Shown one piece after another: positions 21,640 to 32,763 of a stretch of 64,000 bases of DNA. This DNA is from Ustilago trichophora (lineage: Eukaryota > Basidiomycota > Ustilaginomycetes > Ustilaginales > Ustilaginaceae): positions 744,001 through 808,000 of the forward strand of contig OOIN01000013.1 of the NCBI GenBank assembly GCA_900323505.1, read 5' to 3'. A model generated the notes under the pieces. That model worked only from the letters and a program-made list of their open reading frames with translations. It ran no database searches and had not been told where the DNA came from. Each line of letters starts with the position of its first letter. The first letter of the stretch is position 1. The translations under genes and the position numbers were made by a program.

Positions 21640-23047
21640 ATGCCAAAGAAGAAAGGCAACCTCAAAGCGGCCCTTCACGGTCATTTTGCTCAACAAGAAC
21701 AGAAGGCTCGCGAACGAGCTGCTCAGGAAGCAGCCCGACGAAAAGCGCTCTCCGTTGCCAAATCTAGCGGCAATGGCTCGGCCAAGCGCAAGCCGCCATC
21801 TTTCAAGCATGCCAAAGATCTCCCACCACAACAAGAAACCGAAGGCGCAACTTTCGAGAGACCTGTGATCAAGAAACGCAAGCGTTTGCCACAGCCGTTT
21901 CAGCGAGACGATACCATCCTGATCGTGGGAGAGGCCAATTTCTCCTTCACCCTTTCGCTTCTTCTTCCTCCACGCTCGCATCCACCATCACAGATCCTCG
22001 CCACGGCGTACGATACCAAGCAGAATGCTACTCCAAGTATCCAGATGCTCGGAGAATGTCGACAGGATCCGACGCCTCGCAGGTCGCGATGATGTTGTGC
22101 TGTTTGGCGTGGATGCTGGTCAGTTGGAAAAGTACAAGGCTGTCACGGGTGTTTCCAAGAAGAGCTCGAACCGGAATTTAGACGGCTCGGATGGATCTGG
22201 AGACGACACAGCGCACAAAAGAGAAGGTGGAGTAAAGTCTGGTTCGGATTCCCACACGTCGGAGCGGGTCACAAGGATGAAACCAGAAACGTTTTGGCCA
22301 ATCAGCTGTTGATACTGAGATTCTTGGTCTCGGTTGCACCGTTTTTGACCGTGGGGACGCTGCCTGGGCATGCGCCTGGTGCAAGCTCCAACAAAAGGAC
22401 AGTGGGTCTGATGATGAAGAGGACCGGGATGACGACGACGAGGATGCCGATAGCGAGGCTGAGGACATGGATGACAATCTGCTAGCTTCCAACTCCATCG
22501 ACAGCGCAGACCAAGCAATCCTGCACGATACCCAAGCCCGAATCTCGGCCATGACCCCTTTCTCCCCACCCTCTCGCCAAGGCTCAGTATTGATCACCCT
22601 CCGTAACGCCTCTCCCTACACCCTCTGGGATGTAGCCAACCTAGCCAAGCGTCTTCCTCAGATGCTCCCCGTCATTGCATCTACCGCGCCCGCCTTACCC
22701 AAGGGCGTCAAAAAGCCCACCCTCAAAGATCTCACCGCGGCAGGACTCTCGACCCACAGCCCCAACAACTTGCACTCGAAAGCTGTCCAGGCAACAAGAC
22801 GTTCAAGGGCGTCCACAGATACCGGAGCTACCACCTTTGGAGAAGTTTCGAATTCGATCCGACCGAATGGAAGGGATACCAGCACAGAAGAACCATAGGC
22901 TGGATCGAAGGCGTCAGCAGCAGTGCCAATGAGGATCTGTTGAGGTTCCGATCTGGAAACAACAAGGAAGGCGAGGGAGAAGACTGGGTCAGAGCGAGCA
23001 AAGCTGGCGGTGGAGAGTGTAGAACTTGGGAATTTGGGCTCGGTTGA
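21640..23047 (+). CDS. BMT5: BMT5-like 25S rRNA (uridine-N3) methyltransferase, frame-broken
   Basis: Related to yeast Bmt5 (DUF2431 family), a nucleolar SAM-dependent methyltransferase of large-subunit rRNA. It starts at ATG 21640 (MPKKKGNLKAALHGHF) with a basic nuclear-type N-terminus. The SAM-binding start ILIVGEANFSFTLSLL is followed by ATAYDTK. Family blocks then appear in successive frames: CYSKYPDAR, NVDRIRRLAGRDDVVLFGVD, WFGFPHVGAGHKDETRN, LLILRFLVSVAPFL, an acidic insertion, GSVLITLRNASPYTLWDV, NKTFKGVHRYRSYHLW and RRTIGWIEG, ending at TGA 23045. At least five frame changes are needed (near 22024, 22052, 22150-22240, 22340-22400 and 22780), too many and too closely spaced for introns (two lie within 30 bp). 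Domain order is complete, so I read it as one real gene with corrupted sequence rather than fragments of several genes. Confidence 0.75.
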
Positions 23048-23177
23048 GCTCTCTGCAGTGTCTCGACAGCAAACATCCAAACGGGGACAAGATCGGAACG
23101 GATGCACGACATGGCATGAGTCAATAAAAGCTTGTATTCCGACGAACGAGAAAACGTACTCGATACGAATGACAGCA

Positions 23178-24838
23178 TCAGTCGTAGCCGAATCGGTCTG
23201 GAACTGCCAAAAGCACGGCGTGGCAAAAGAAAAGCAAAAGAGAAAAGAAGGATCGTGTCAGCTTTTGATACCTCATCGAATCTCGTTTAGAGCGAGCTAC
23301 GTTGCGGGAAACTTACGCAAAACAGGAGCCACTAAACTCCACATGTAGATGCAGATGCACAACCAACTGCTGACGACCCTCATCCACATTGCTGTTGTGC
23401 TTCTCCCAATGTAGGCGATGGGAGCGCCGTCCTCGCTTGGATCCGGCGATGGTCCGCCCAATCTGACAAATCTCCAGTCGGTCAGCAGCATGGCCGTGTA
23501 GCATGCGGCGATGGCAAAGACGAAATGGAAGAAGCTATAGTTGTACCTTGTACCCTGTCTCTCATCGTCGCTCTCGTCTCCACCGCCGAGGCCGAGTTCG
23601 GAACGTGTTTCCATCTCATCGTCGTCCTCGTCCTCTTCGTCTAGCGCCGAGGCGGGGATGGCACCCGCTTCCACCGCAGCCATCAGCGCCTGGATTCGTA
23701 ACGAGTCCTTCTTGGTCGGTTGGTCAGTGACCACGGCTCCCGAGGAGTTGTCGAGCGATTCCCGTGTGGCCAAGGGCCGTATCCGGAGGGTGGTCGAGAT
23801 TCGTTGAATGCAGCTTTGCGGGATCCGACGAGCGTCTTGGACTGTGTAGCGGCGCGAGAGGTCGAATAGGCGATGGCGAGGAAGGTGAATACGGCTCCAA
23901 TGACAACAGTGGTGGTTTTGGCGCTGCCACCGCGACCACGAGTGATGGGGTTGCACTCGGCATTGTCCCGATTCATCACGGCAGAGGCGATGAGATAGGT
24001 ACAGTAGGCAGCCACCATGCTGCTCTGCGCCAGACCGCTACGTGGATTGGCCTCCTGCACCTGTGGGCTGATCGACAGCACGGTGAGGACGACGATGAGG
24101 GCGAGGTTGAGAGAGATAAAAACTGGTTGAGAGAGCATCCGCTTGACGCAAAGAAGCCGTACAACACTCCTGTCAAGGCAATGGTGGCAGCGTACATGCC
24201 GAGGGTGCTCCCGATCAGGGTGAACTTCCAAAAGTCTGATTCGGTCTGTTCCCATCTGTCGAGACAGGTCTCGGACCAAGAATGCGCAAAGTCGACCAAC
24301 AGCACCAATCCAACGACGATAAAGATGCTCGCAAAGATGAGCGAAAAGTAGTTGGCCCAAAAGACAAAGAACCATTGGGGATGAAGAACATCAACAGCGT
24401 CAAAAGAAGCCAGAGTAACACCTTGGGCCCCCACCATCCATTCTGGATGGCAGCCCTCTTTGTCCTCGTGTCCTTGACACCGATGAGCAGCATTCCTAGG
24501 ATGAAATGGAAGAGCGAGAGTGCAAAAGTGATTCGGTGAACGGCAAGCACGCCGTAGCATCGATCCTTGTCCTTGCAGTCCATCTTGATGTAGTTGTACG
24601 ACCATTCTTCGATCTTGTGCATCATGAATCCTGTCAAGCTGAGCCAAGCTAGGAGGGCATCGAGACAGAAGATGATGGCAAAGCCCACACGAGTCGCGAT
24701 CGAGGATTGACAGTTGCACGACTTGAAGAAGGCCGAGGCGGCGGTGCTGGTGCAAAAGAAGGCGAGACCGGCCAAGCACGAGCTGGCGATCGAGGCCAGA
24801 CCGCCGCCAAGGAAGGGCAGCGAGAGGGCCACGCCCAT
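23178..24838 (-). CDS. TMS1: SERINC/TMS1-type membrane protein, frame-broken
   Basis: Eukaryotic serine-incorporator (TDE1/TMS1) family, a protein with about ten membrane spans in endomembranes. It starts at ATG 24838 (MGVALSLPFLGGG). Family features in order are a cysteine-containing SCNCQSSIATRVGF, VHRITFALSLFH, QNGWWGPK, FWANYFSLIFASIF, GSCGL-like SSGCSLNQF, PQVQEANPRSGLAQSSMVAAY and CNPITRGRGG. A cytosolic acidic loop follows, then YNYSFFHFVFAIAACYTAM, and the last exon gives the typical PDRFGYD end. The final intron is 23204-23316 (GTAAGT donor, GGCAG acceptor). One-base losses are inferred near 24380 (IPNG to FFVFWANYF), near 24117-24121 (a T run, NQF to FISLNLAL) and near 23800. All other family landmarks are present. 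Confidence 0.85.
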
Positions 24839-25309
24839 GGTTGAGAGTGTAGTGTAGTGGAGTGGAGGTGAGGTGAAGTGAGGTGAATTTAGGTTAGGTG
24901 GAGCCGGTGGTTGGTAGTGGTACGGTGGTGTTGCAGGCAGACGTGGCTTTTGCCCTGGATGGGCTCTGTCGAAGGGTAGTTGGTGATGCGAAGGAGTGGC
25001 TGCGAAGGTCTGCTGTATGGTCTGATAGGTGGCAGTGATGGATGAAGGTGGAATAGACATGAGCAAGCTGTTGTGCGTTAGCCGCGCGCTCAATGCGGTA
25101 AGTGCGATTTCTGAGAAATCGACGGTTGCATGAATGGCCCCGCGTCGAGCTGCATTTTGGCTCAACTCCCAGTCAACTGCAACCGACACCATCCATCAAG
25201 CCCTTGTCAAACACACAGTCGCATCCATCAGCACAGAACACTTGACATCAGAATGTGTGAGATTGGATATACAATGATTGAACGAGAGTGTATGCAAAGT
25301 AAAAGGTGA
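24839..25309. promoter_or_regulatory. SERINC promoter and TM9 3' flank
   Basis: Non-coding interval between two minus-strand genes. GGTGAGGTGAAGTGAGGTG-like short repeats lie near 24850-24895. No gene is seen. Confidence 0.4.
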
Positions 25310-27226
25310 TTAATCAACCCGAATAGCCGAATAGATCCTCCTCAAGGCCGCGTATGTCGCCAAAAATCCGACCGCGCCGAACAAGGTAAAGAAGAGCAAA
25401 CTGAGGATCGACAGATAGCCCAAGAAGAGCATCTTATTGGCCAGCCCGGCAGCTCGAGTCGCGTCGCCCAGAAGAACAAGCCATAGGCAAAGAACCAGAT
25501 CGCCCCCGAGCCTCCCGTCAAGAATGCTCGCCAGTGCCAACGGTAGTCCTCGGCGCAGAGGTGGAAGTAGGCAAACAGGATCGTCACTGTGGCGGCCGTA
25601 GTGGCGGTGATGAGGAAGGCAAGTGCCAAGAAGCCGAATGCGTAGTAGATCTTGGTGCCGAACATCGAGTTGAGGATGAAGAGGATCTCGAGGAAGGCAG
25701 ATGCAAAGATGAGCATACCTGCGATGAGTGCCGAGGGGAACGGGCGGAGATACCAGGTGTGTTGGTAAGGAATCTGTCGAGGGATCGAGTTTGGTTTTAC
25801 GGGGTGAGAGAAGCCGCCGGATCGAATGCCGAGGAGTGCACCGATCATGGTGAGTGGAACGTTGATCAAGAACCACAGCGCCACGAGCGCAAGCAGCGTT
25901 CCAAAAGGTACTGCACCCGAAGAGCCGCTAAAGATGAGGAAAAAGTTGAGCAGCAGCACCATGGAGAAAACGAGACTGGGGAAGAGCATGGCGGTAAGTA
26001 CAATGTTTTGCTTCCAGAACTCGCCGCCCAAGCTGGCATACACCTTGCTCGACATGAATCCTGCGATACTGCCGAACAGCGTCCAAGTGACAATCATGAC
26101 CGTAGCCAGCGAGCCTCTGTTGGACGGACTCAAAAAGCCGAGCAGCGCAAACACCAACGTCACCGCAGCCATAGCGACGAGCTGGGAGCCAGATCCGACA
26201 AAGATCGACAGAAGCATAGGTCGATTGGGCGGACGGAAAACTTCTCCGTGGACGAGCTTCCATCCGAAATCCTCCTGGACGTCTTCGGTCATGTCGATGG
26301 CGTTGTACCGGTGAATATCGCGGCTGATGGAACGCGCGACGATGATACCGACCATCATGCAGAGAAAGCTGACGATGACGACCGAGTTGATGAGTGCCAG
26401 CCAGTGGATTCGGGATCAAAGACCTTGAGGTAGGCATCCCAGCGGGTAGCCCAGGGCGTCTTGGATTCACGCCATCGGATGCTGTACGTGTAGGCGACAC
26501 CGGTGGTGGTTGCATTGCTGAGCTGGAGAGGATCGGCTGCATTGCAGTTGGCAGCGTGTCCAGAAGAGATCCCCTTGAGCGAGTCCTTGGAGAGCGGGTA
26601 GATGCGGGCACCCACAACGCGGTACTCATCTGCGGCACGCTTGTGATAGTCGATGTAAATGTCGTAGTGGTTGTGCAGTGCAGGCGGATCGTAAGCTTGG
26701 AAATGCTCATCTTCCAAGCTTCCGAGTGCAAAGCCGAGCGAGAGAAACTCTTGACGGGTCTTGACCTCTCTCCGAGACTCGGCGACGGGCAAGCCATCGA
26801 CCATCCAGTTGACGGCGTACTCTTCGCGTATCCTGTCGTTGATAAACGCAGCATTCTCCGGACCCACGCTGGTGCGGCACATCTCCTTGCAGACCTCGTC
26901 CTTGAGCATGACCCCTTGACTGGGCTACTGTAGATACGATCGCCAAAGAGTACACTTCCCAAGTTTTCGCTCTGTGCTTCTGGTCCTCCCTGTGGTTGGC
27001 AGAATTGGAAATGCGGATCGTAGTAATCGTACTTGATGACACCTTTGATCTGATTTGTGAATGCCTTGGCCTGCAAAGCGTTGACCGAGAAGGGAACGTC
27101 ATCTCCCTGCTTGTAAGAGTGAGGTGCGCTTCCGGGGAGGTACCAGGCGACGGCGTGCGTTGGAAGGGAGAGCGCTATCGCCAGCACCGAGAGTGCCGCT
27201 GTGCGCGATGTCGACGACAGCTTCAT
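25310..27226 (-). CDS. TM9/EMP70 nonaspanin, frame-broken
   Basis: Transmembrane 9 superfamily protein of the endosome/Golgi system. It starts at ATG 27226 with a signal peptide (AALSVLAIALSLPTHAVA) and the mature start WYLPGSAPHSYKQGDDV, characteristic of TM9 proteins. A lumenal domain follows (YDYYDPHFQFCQP, NWMVDGLPV, YNHY-like HNHYDIYIDYH). The membrane region has HWLALINSVVIVSFLCMMV, GWKLVHGEVFRPP, the family blocks FGSIAGFMSSKVY and NVPLTMIGALLGIRS, PRQIPYQHTWYLRP, and a C-terminal GAVGFLATYAALRRIYSAIRVD. Single-base losses are needed at a C run near 26912-26915, near 26409 and near 25445-25447; each joins two family-matching segments exactly. The length is usual for the family once joined. 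Confidence 0.88.
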
Positions 27227-27512
27227 GTTCCCAATGCGGGTGCTGCTGTGTGTGTGTGAGTGTGTGAGTGTGTGTGTGATAGTTGATTGGAAGAAAGCGT
27301 TATTTTAGAGCATGCTGGACTTGCTGGTGCCACGCGTGCGCTCTCCGAAGAATTTGGGTCGGAATAATCGGGATGACGCTCGGACCCTTTTCGCACCATC
27401 TCGATCCAGCATCACATACTTTGCTTTGATCACATCACCACAACCTCGTCTTCCAACGACAACAACATCATCATCCAGCAGCACTACACAAGAGAGCGAT
27501 CAAACACACACC
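27227..27512. promoter_or_regulatory. Divergent promoter, TM9 / TRS23, with GT repeat
   Basis: Short shared intergenic region with an imperfect (GT)n tract interrupted by GA at about 27246-27280. No gene is seen. Confidence 0.45.
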
Positions 27513-28637
27513 ATGGCGCGCGTCTACTCATTCTGGATCTTTGACAGGCACTGCAACGCCATTTACCATCAGACTGGTCGCACCTCCATGCAGCCGCTGC
27601 CTCCACCGGCGGAGGTGGTGGGCCACTCAGCCCGACTCTCTCCCAGACTTCGGGATTCGCATCTCTAGGAGCATCTATTCAGCGTGCGACGACGAGCGCT
27701 TCCAGTGTGCCCGTGTCGAGTGAAGCTCCTCTGCCGCCTCAGAGACCGGGCGAGCCTTCGTTGCCAAATGTCACTCGAGCTGCTCCATCGACTTGGGCGG
27801 CAACACAGCAACAGCAGCAACAACAACAGCAACAGTCAAAGAATGCCTCTACTACCCGGAATGGGATGGAGCAGAGAGGGGCCACGATAGCCATGACGGA
27901 TGCTTCAGCTTCAGAGCTGCTTCCGTTTGATGAGGAGGCCAAGTTGGTATACGGTGTTGTGTTCTCGTTGCGCAATATGGTGCGCAAATTGGGCGGAGAG
28001 TAGGTATCACATACCCACATCTGGGAAAGAGACATCAGAATGCTTTGCTGACAATTCTGCTCCTTCACTCTATCCATGCAGCTCGGAAAACTTTAACAGC
28101 TTCACAACATCGACATACACCCTTGCACACCTTCAAACACCGACCATGTACACTTTGTCATCCTCACCGATCCAGTTCCACCTCCCTCGTCAATACCCAG
28201 CCGCAGCAGCGAAGGCTACTCGATCGGAAACGCCTCTGCCGCGTTGAGTGGGCGGTCGTCGTTTGGGACGGGTGGAGGATTCCAGGCACGGGAGGGATGA
28301 GTTTGAAAGGTGTCCTGCTGCAAATCTACGAGGACCTTGGGTGGATAATGTCGTCAAGAACCCGCTATTGAGAGCACTCGAGAGGGAGGAGAGGGTAGTG
28401 GATCCCAGTCAGGATGCCGAGGACGCGGGTCAACAAGATCAGATCAAGCTTGTGCGTGAGGCGAGCTGGACCGATCCCAGGGTGTAGATACCGATGCGTT
28501 CAGAGAGGGTCTCGAAAAGGTAACTTTTCAACCTCGACCACATGACTTGATCTCTCCACTCAATACTGACGCTCTCTTCCTTCTGTTTCTACTTCACAGT
28601 CTTGCTGCAAAACAAGCTATCTGCGCCGGTATCATAG
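27513..28637 (+). CDS. TRS23: TRAPP complex subunit TRS23/TRAPPC4 (sybindin), frame-broken
   Basis: Core subunit of the TRAPP tethering complexes that activate Ypt1/Rab1 in ER-Golgi and autophagy traffic. It starts at ATG 27513 with MARVYSFWIFDRHCNAIYHQ, followed after a one-base loss by DWSHLHA, the expected Trs23 opening. A fungal-type Pro/Gln-rich loop is inserted. Then come ELLPFDEEAKLVYGVVFSL and RNMVRKL, an intron (donor GTAGGT near 28000, acceptor ATGCAG near 28080) joining GGD to SENFNSF, TSTYTLAHLQTPTMYTF, GVLLQIYEDL and WVDNVVKNPL, all longin-like TRAPP landmarks. A second intron (donor GTAACT near 28520, acceptor TTCACAG near 28600) leads to the last exon. At least five one-base changes separate these blocks. 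It is convergent with MVD1, 92 bp away. Confidence 0.75.
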
Positions 28638-28728
28638 TGTCTCATTGGAACATTGGTCTAAAACAAACGCAATCCAATGCGCTTGTATCATTTACATGTT
28701 GTCTTTCGATGCTTGGGATGTCGCTCTG

Positions 28729-30177
28729 CTATGCGCGCTTGGCACGCTGGAGACGAAGAGGCTCGCCGTTGTCGCCGAGCAGCGACTCGGTACCAAACCC
28801 GCGCTCGAGTACACGGGTCCATCGCCGACCTGGGTGTGATCAATCGTCGGACGGCACCGGCCTCGTGCACGGGGATGACATTGGCGTTGAAGCCGCTTGG
28901 GAGCGATTAGGCAGACCGAGGATTCCTGAGCGCCGCGGTGGGATGCGTTGACTCCCTTGCCGAGGAGGTTGAACTGTGTCGATACATACAAAACGTGAGA
29001 AAGGTTGAAGTTAGTCAAATCTGGGGGAAAAGACGAACGTGTGAATGTGTGACGAGCGCTTACGGTATCATCAAAGTCGGCGTTGGGGAAGTAGTGACGG
29101 ATGGTTTGCAGAATCGTGTCCATGTTGGCCTTGGGTGCGTAGAGGACCGCGTTGGGACCGGCATCGTAGGTGTAAGCCACCAACTTGCCCTTGCCCTCGG
29201 CCTCATTTGCACGGTTCAACTCCTCGACCAGCTGGACGATGGCACGGCTGACGTCGTTCATGTAAAAAATGGGTGGAGCAGTGTCGAGGCAGCAGCGTGG
29301 AAGTTGTTGGAGTCGGCCATGGTGATTTCGGCAAAAGTGTCAAAGTCTCGCTTCTGAATGCTTCCGAGATCTTGACCATGCGTTCGGGGACGACGGACTG
29401 GATGCGGTGTTGGAGCAAAGGCGAAGTTTGGACGGTGCGCTGCATGCCGGCGGTGGAGGGGTGCCCTTTTTGGCGTCGCTGACGACACAGATGAGCGCCT
29501 GGAGGTCGGGCCAGTGAGATGAGGGCCACTTCAACAGCGAGACTGTCGGCTCCAGAAGGCTGCTCGCCGCCCTGCCAGGCGACGTAACCGCCAAAGAGCG
29601 AGCGGCAGGCAGAACCACTACCCTGACGAGCGATACGCGAGAGCTCGGAGCTCGACACTCGGGTTGCAGCTCGTACAGCGCAGCGAGAGAGGCGATGAGG
29701 GCGGCGAATCCAGAGGCGGAAGAGGCGAGACCAGCGGCGGTGGGGAAGTTGTTCTCCGAGCATACGTGCACGGCCCATCCGAGAGCTGCCAACAGAGCGC
29801 ATTGGTGGTGGTGAAAAGGAATGGTCAGCTACCTGGTGTCGCCTCTATGCATTTGAACGGTAGGATCTTACCTTGGGAAGGCTGGCATCCTTGGCCTCTT
29901 TAGCCTGACGAAGCTTCTTCATCTCGTCGATGCATCTTCGGAGACGACCGCCTTCCTTGATGATCTCCTCTTCGCCGTTGAGCCAGAGTCGATCCTGACC
30001 AGCAAAGCTGGCATCTGCACGAGCGGTAGTGACGGATCGAAGGTGATCCTGGTCGAGGGTAACGGAGAGACTGTCGTTGGTGGGCAGGATGAGGGTGGTG
30101 TCCTTCTTGCCCCAGTACTTGATGACTGCGATGTTGACGGGCGCGGAGCAGGTCGCCTGGTAGACCGTGGATGACAT
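28729..30177 (-). CDS. MVD1: Mevalonate diphosphate decarboxylase, frame-broken
   Basis: Last step of the mevalonate pathway, forming isopentenyl diphosphate in an ATP-dependent decarboxylation that supplies sterols. Exon 1 (29873-30177 approximately, ATG 30177) encodes APVNIAVIKYWGKKD and LPTNDSLSVTLDQD. An intron (donor GTAAGA near 29871, acceptor GGCAG near 29786) leads to ENNFPTAAGLASSASGFAAL, then ELSRIARQGSGSACRSLFGG (the ATP-site glycine loop), ADSLAVEV, VVSDAKK, GMQRTVQTSP, DSNNFHA, YMNDVSRAIV and AYTYDAGPNAV with the catalytic aspartate. A second intron follows (about 28971-29065, donor GTAAGC). The last exon holds FNANVIPVHEAGAVRRLI and a stop at 28729. At least six frame changes interrupt these otherwise perfectly ordered blocks. 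The enzyme is essential in known fungi, so a sequence fault is the likely reason. Confidence 0.88.
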
Positions 30178-30702
30178 TGTTGGTTGTGTGTATATGTGTG
30201 AGCAAAGACTTTGTTTGTGTCGATGGTGTTGAGAAGGCAAAAGATGGAGAGGAGGTTCGAGTGAATGAATCGTATGATCTGCAGTCCGAATTTCGCGTGT
30301 TGCACTTTTTGGCTGATTTCTTCTGAGCAACATTTGTGATACAGATTGTCCGTGCTTGCCAAAAGTGTGTTGGAGAGACACACACACACACACAACACAA
30401 GGGTTCCAGCTGAATTGTGCCCTTCTTTTGACGCGTTCCACTTGAGCGCATGTCTTTCTTCAAAAGACTCAACTTCACACCCAAGCATGGTCAACGACAC
30501 AGGCCAGTACGGTTCAGAGCAGTACAGGCAAACGATATGTGTGGATGCTAGTGAGATAGTATTGAAGAAGAATGCAAAGAGAACGAAAAGAGTGATTGGT
30601 ATCGGTGACAAGTGCTTGCAGCTCCGAGACGAGGAGGTAGCAAGCAGAAGAGGAACAACGTAAGAATGCCAAAGACAGACGCAGTAGGAATGGGCGCCAT
30701 GC
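30178..30702. promoter_or_regulatory. MVD1 promoter and BRX1 3' flank
   Basis: Non-coding interval between two minus-strand genes, with a short (CA)n tract at about 30377-30393. No gene is seen. The BRX1 stop overlaps a GTAAGC sequence that could be a splice donor, so a further BRX1 exon here cannot be excluded. Confidence 0.4.
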
Positions 30703-31640
30703 TTACGAGAAGATCTTGTTGCGGCTGAGAGCGTCCTCCTGAGGCTTGAAGCGGTCCTTTTTGGTGCGGAAGGTCTCGTTCTGGTTGACTCGGTCGGCGT
30801 ACTTGTCGCCCTTCTGCTTGCGCACCATGTGGCGGATTGCATTGGGCGAGATGTATTCGGGGTTTTCGAACACGGTAGCGCCACCAAAACTGCCTTCAAA
30901 TACTCGGATGGGCGAGAGCACCATACGGGGACCGATCTCGACCAACTTGGGTTGTCTCGAAGCAGTGTCCTTGCTCGTTGGCTTCTTCTTGCCATCCTGT
31001 GTCTCTTCCACCTTGGACATGGCGTTTGCGCCCGGGTCGGATTCGACGATCTGGTAGTTTCGGAACCAGACCTTGTTATCCACGATGGAAAACGAGATGA
31101 CGTGATCCACAAAAGGCTTGCTCTTTCGTGCACCCTTTGGCACGCCAAACATCTGAGTGAACATCTCCTTGATCAACGTCCAGTGCGGCTTTTCGTCAAA
31201 CTCCTTGTCGAACGACAGAATGGGTCGAGAGCCTTGAGACAGTTGCCGGTCATCTTGAGCTCGTCCATCGTGTGAATGTTTTGTACCTGAAACTTGGCCG
31301 AGGGACCATTTGGTGTTTTGGAGGCCCACAGATACAGATCCTCGCGCTTTCGTGCTTCAAAGTAAAGAGCATTGTTGCAGTTGTTGAGTTCGGCGAGCTC
31401 GTTGAGCAGATGAAGTTGGGATTTCGAGTCGAGTTTGGAATCCTTCTTGGCGTGGGGCATGAGCGATTCCAGATCGTTGATGAGATGTCGCATGCGAGAA
31501 GTGACTCCACGCGATGGGAGCATGAGCACTCGCTGCTTGTTTCGTCGAATAGGTGCGGTGATGGCAGCATCTGGATCCTGGGCATCCGCCTTGCGCTTGC
31601 CCTTGGCGGCCTTTGAGGCCTGTTGGAATACCGAAGCCAT
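30703..31640 (-). CDS. BRX1: BRX1 ribosome biogenesis protein (Brix domain), one frame break
   Basis: Nucleolar Brix-domain protein needed for 60S subunit assembly. It starts at ATG 31640 (MASVFQQASKAAKGKRK). Family segments include NKQRVLMLPSRGVTSRMRHL, DLESLMPHAKKDSKLD, NNALYFEARKREDLYLW, GPSAKFQVQNIHTMDELKM and TGNCLK. After a one-base loss near 31233 they continue as GSRPILSFDKEFDEKPHW, KSKPFVDHVISFSI, VWFRNYQIVE, LVEIGPRMVL and FEGSFGGATVFENPEY. The first frame would otherwise end shortly after TGNCLK. Total length of about 310 residues suits fungal BRX1. It lies at the right edge of the frame-broken cluster. Confidence 0.92.
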
Positions 31641-32388
31641 TGTGGTGTTTGATAAGACGATGTCTCTGCCAAGTTTTCGAGAGTAGCAAGTGGTTGACCG
31701 TATAGTGGTGAATGGAGATGCAACGTCGACGATGACAGGTCGGAATGGTAGAGCAAAGAGGCTGATGTGGAGCAAAAAAAAAAAAAAAAGAAAAGGGAAA
31801 AGGAAAAAGTTGTAAATCTTCTCGGAAATTTTCAAGTCACGTGCAGTAGATATGAAAATGTTAGCTTGCGAGCCTAACATCTTGAAAGTCGAAACGTGAA
31901 ATCAAAATGGCCACCTGTCATCCAACCTCTTTCAGACGGAGAGCGGCTCGTGGGGTGACTGCCGATGCGAGGAAGAGAGAGCAAAAGCGATGTGAGCTGG
32001 CAAGACATCGAAGCTGGAAAATACGCTTCCATGCTGCTTCGATGCACACAACATTCTCTAGAGTGTAGAACCTAGTCCCAATCCCGAGACTCTGAAGTCA
32101 TGCGCACCCCGGTGTCCCGATCGAAACCTGGCTGGCGAATCGAGAAGCGCCACGAAAAAAGCATAGCCGATTGAGCCGATTATCCCGATCCAAGGCTCTT
32201 GGAACTCGGCGAACCTGAGAGCTGGAACCCGGGACACCGGCAGTTTCGGGACAAGCGCTTAGATGCGGGTGCGAAACGCAGCTGTAAACCGCGCTTCTCT
32301 TAGGTTTACCGATTCGCCAAAAAGAGGAAAGGGATGCAAGTGCAAGCTCGACAGAAGAAAGACCAAATAGAACGGCAAAATGAAGATG

Positions 32389-32672
32389 TACTGTACTGTA
32401 CAGCAAGGGTGATCAACTAATCGTCTCGTCCGTCTGGCTCGCCTTGCTCGTTCGATTTGCAATTGGGCCGAGGATGAGCCGTTAGGCATTCGCCAACACC
32501 GCATGGTGGAAGAAAACTCGGCGTGGTTCGATCCGCACCGATGCTCACTTTTGTCCCCGAGAGCAAAGGGCAATCTCTTTATGATACTGGAGGCGCCTAT
32601 CGCCGAGAACACCGAGCGACAAAGGGCACAGGAGGGGACAAGGCTAACATACAGTACTGTACTGTACAGTAC
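32389..32672. promoter_or_regulatory. Two clustered TACTGTAC palindromic elements
   Basis: TACTGTACTGTACAG at 32389-32403 and a longer TACAGTACTGTACTGTACAG with two further bases at 32650-32672. Both contain overlapping copies of the palindrome TACTGTACAGTA or its halves. Function is unknown; they resemble binding sites for a dimeric factor. Confidence 0.4.
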
Positions 32673-32728
32673 AACATACAGTTCAGTCACAGCTTACAAG
32701 AGCGGAAATTCTTTTCTTATTCCTTTCT

Positions 32729-32729
<1 letters not shown>

Positions 32730-32763
<34 letters not shown>
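32730..32763. repeat. Poly-C run (34 nt)
   Basis: Uninterrupted cytosine run flanked by CTTTCTT and TTTTCTTTTC. The proline-rich frames across it are artefacts of the run. True length is uncertain by sequencing. Confidence 0.9.

Noticed and set aside
32515..32540. tRNA B-box-like sequence GGTTCGATCC
   Set aside because: No cloverleaf, no A box at the right distance and no matching stem. The same holds for GGTTCGATTTC near 34822.
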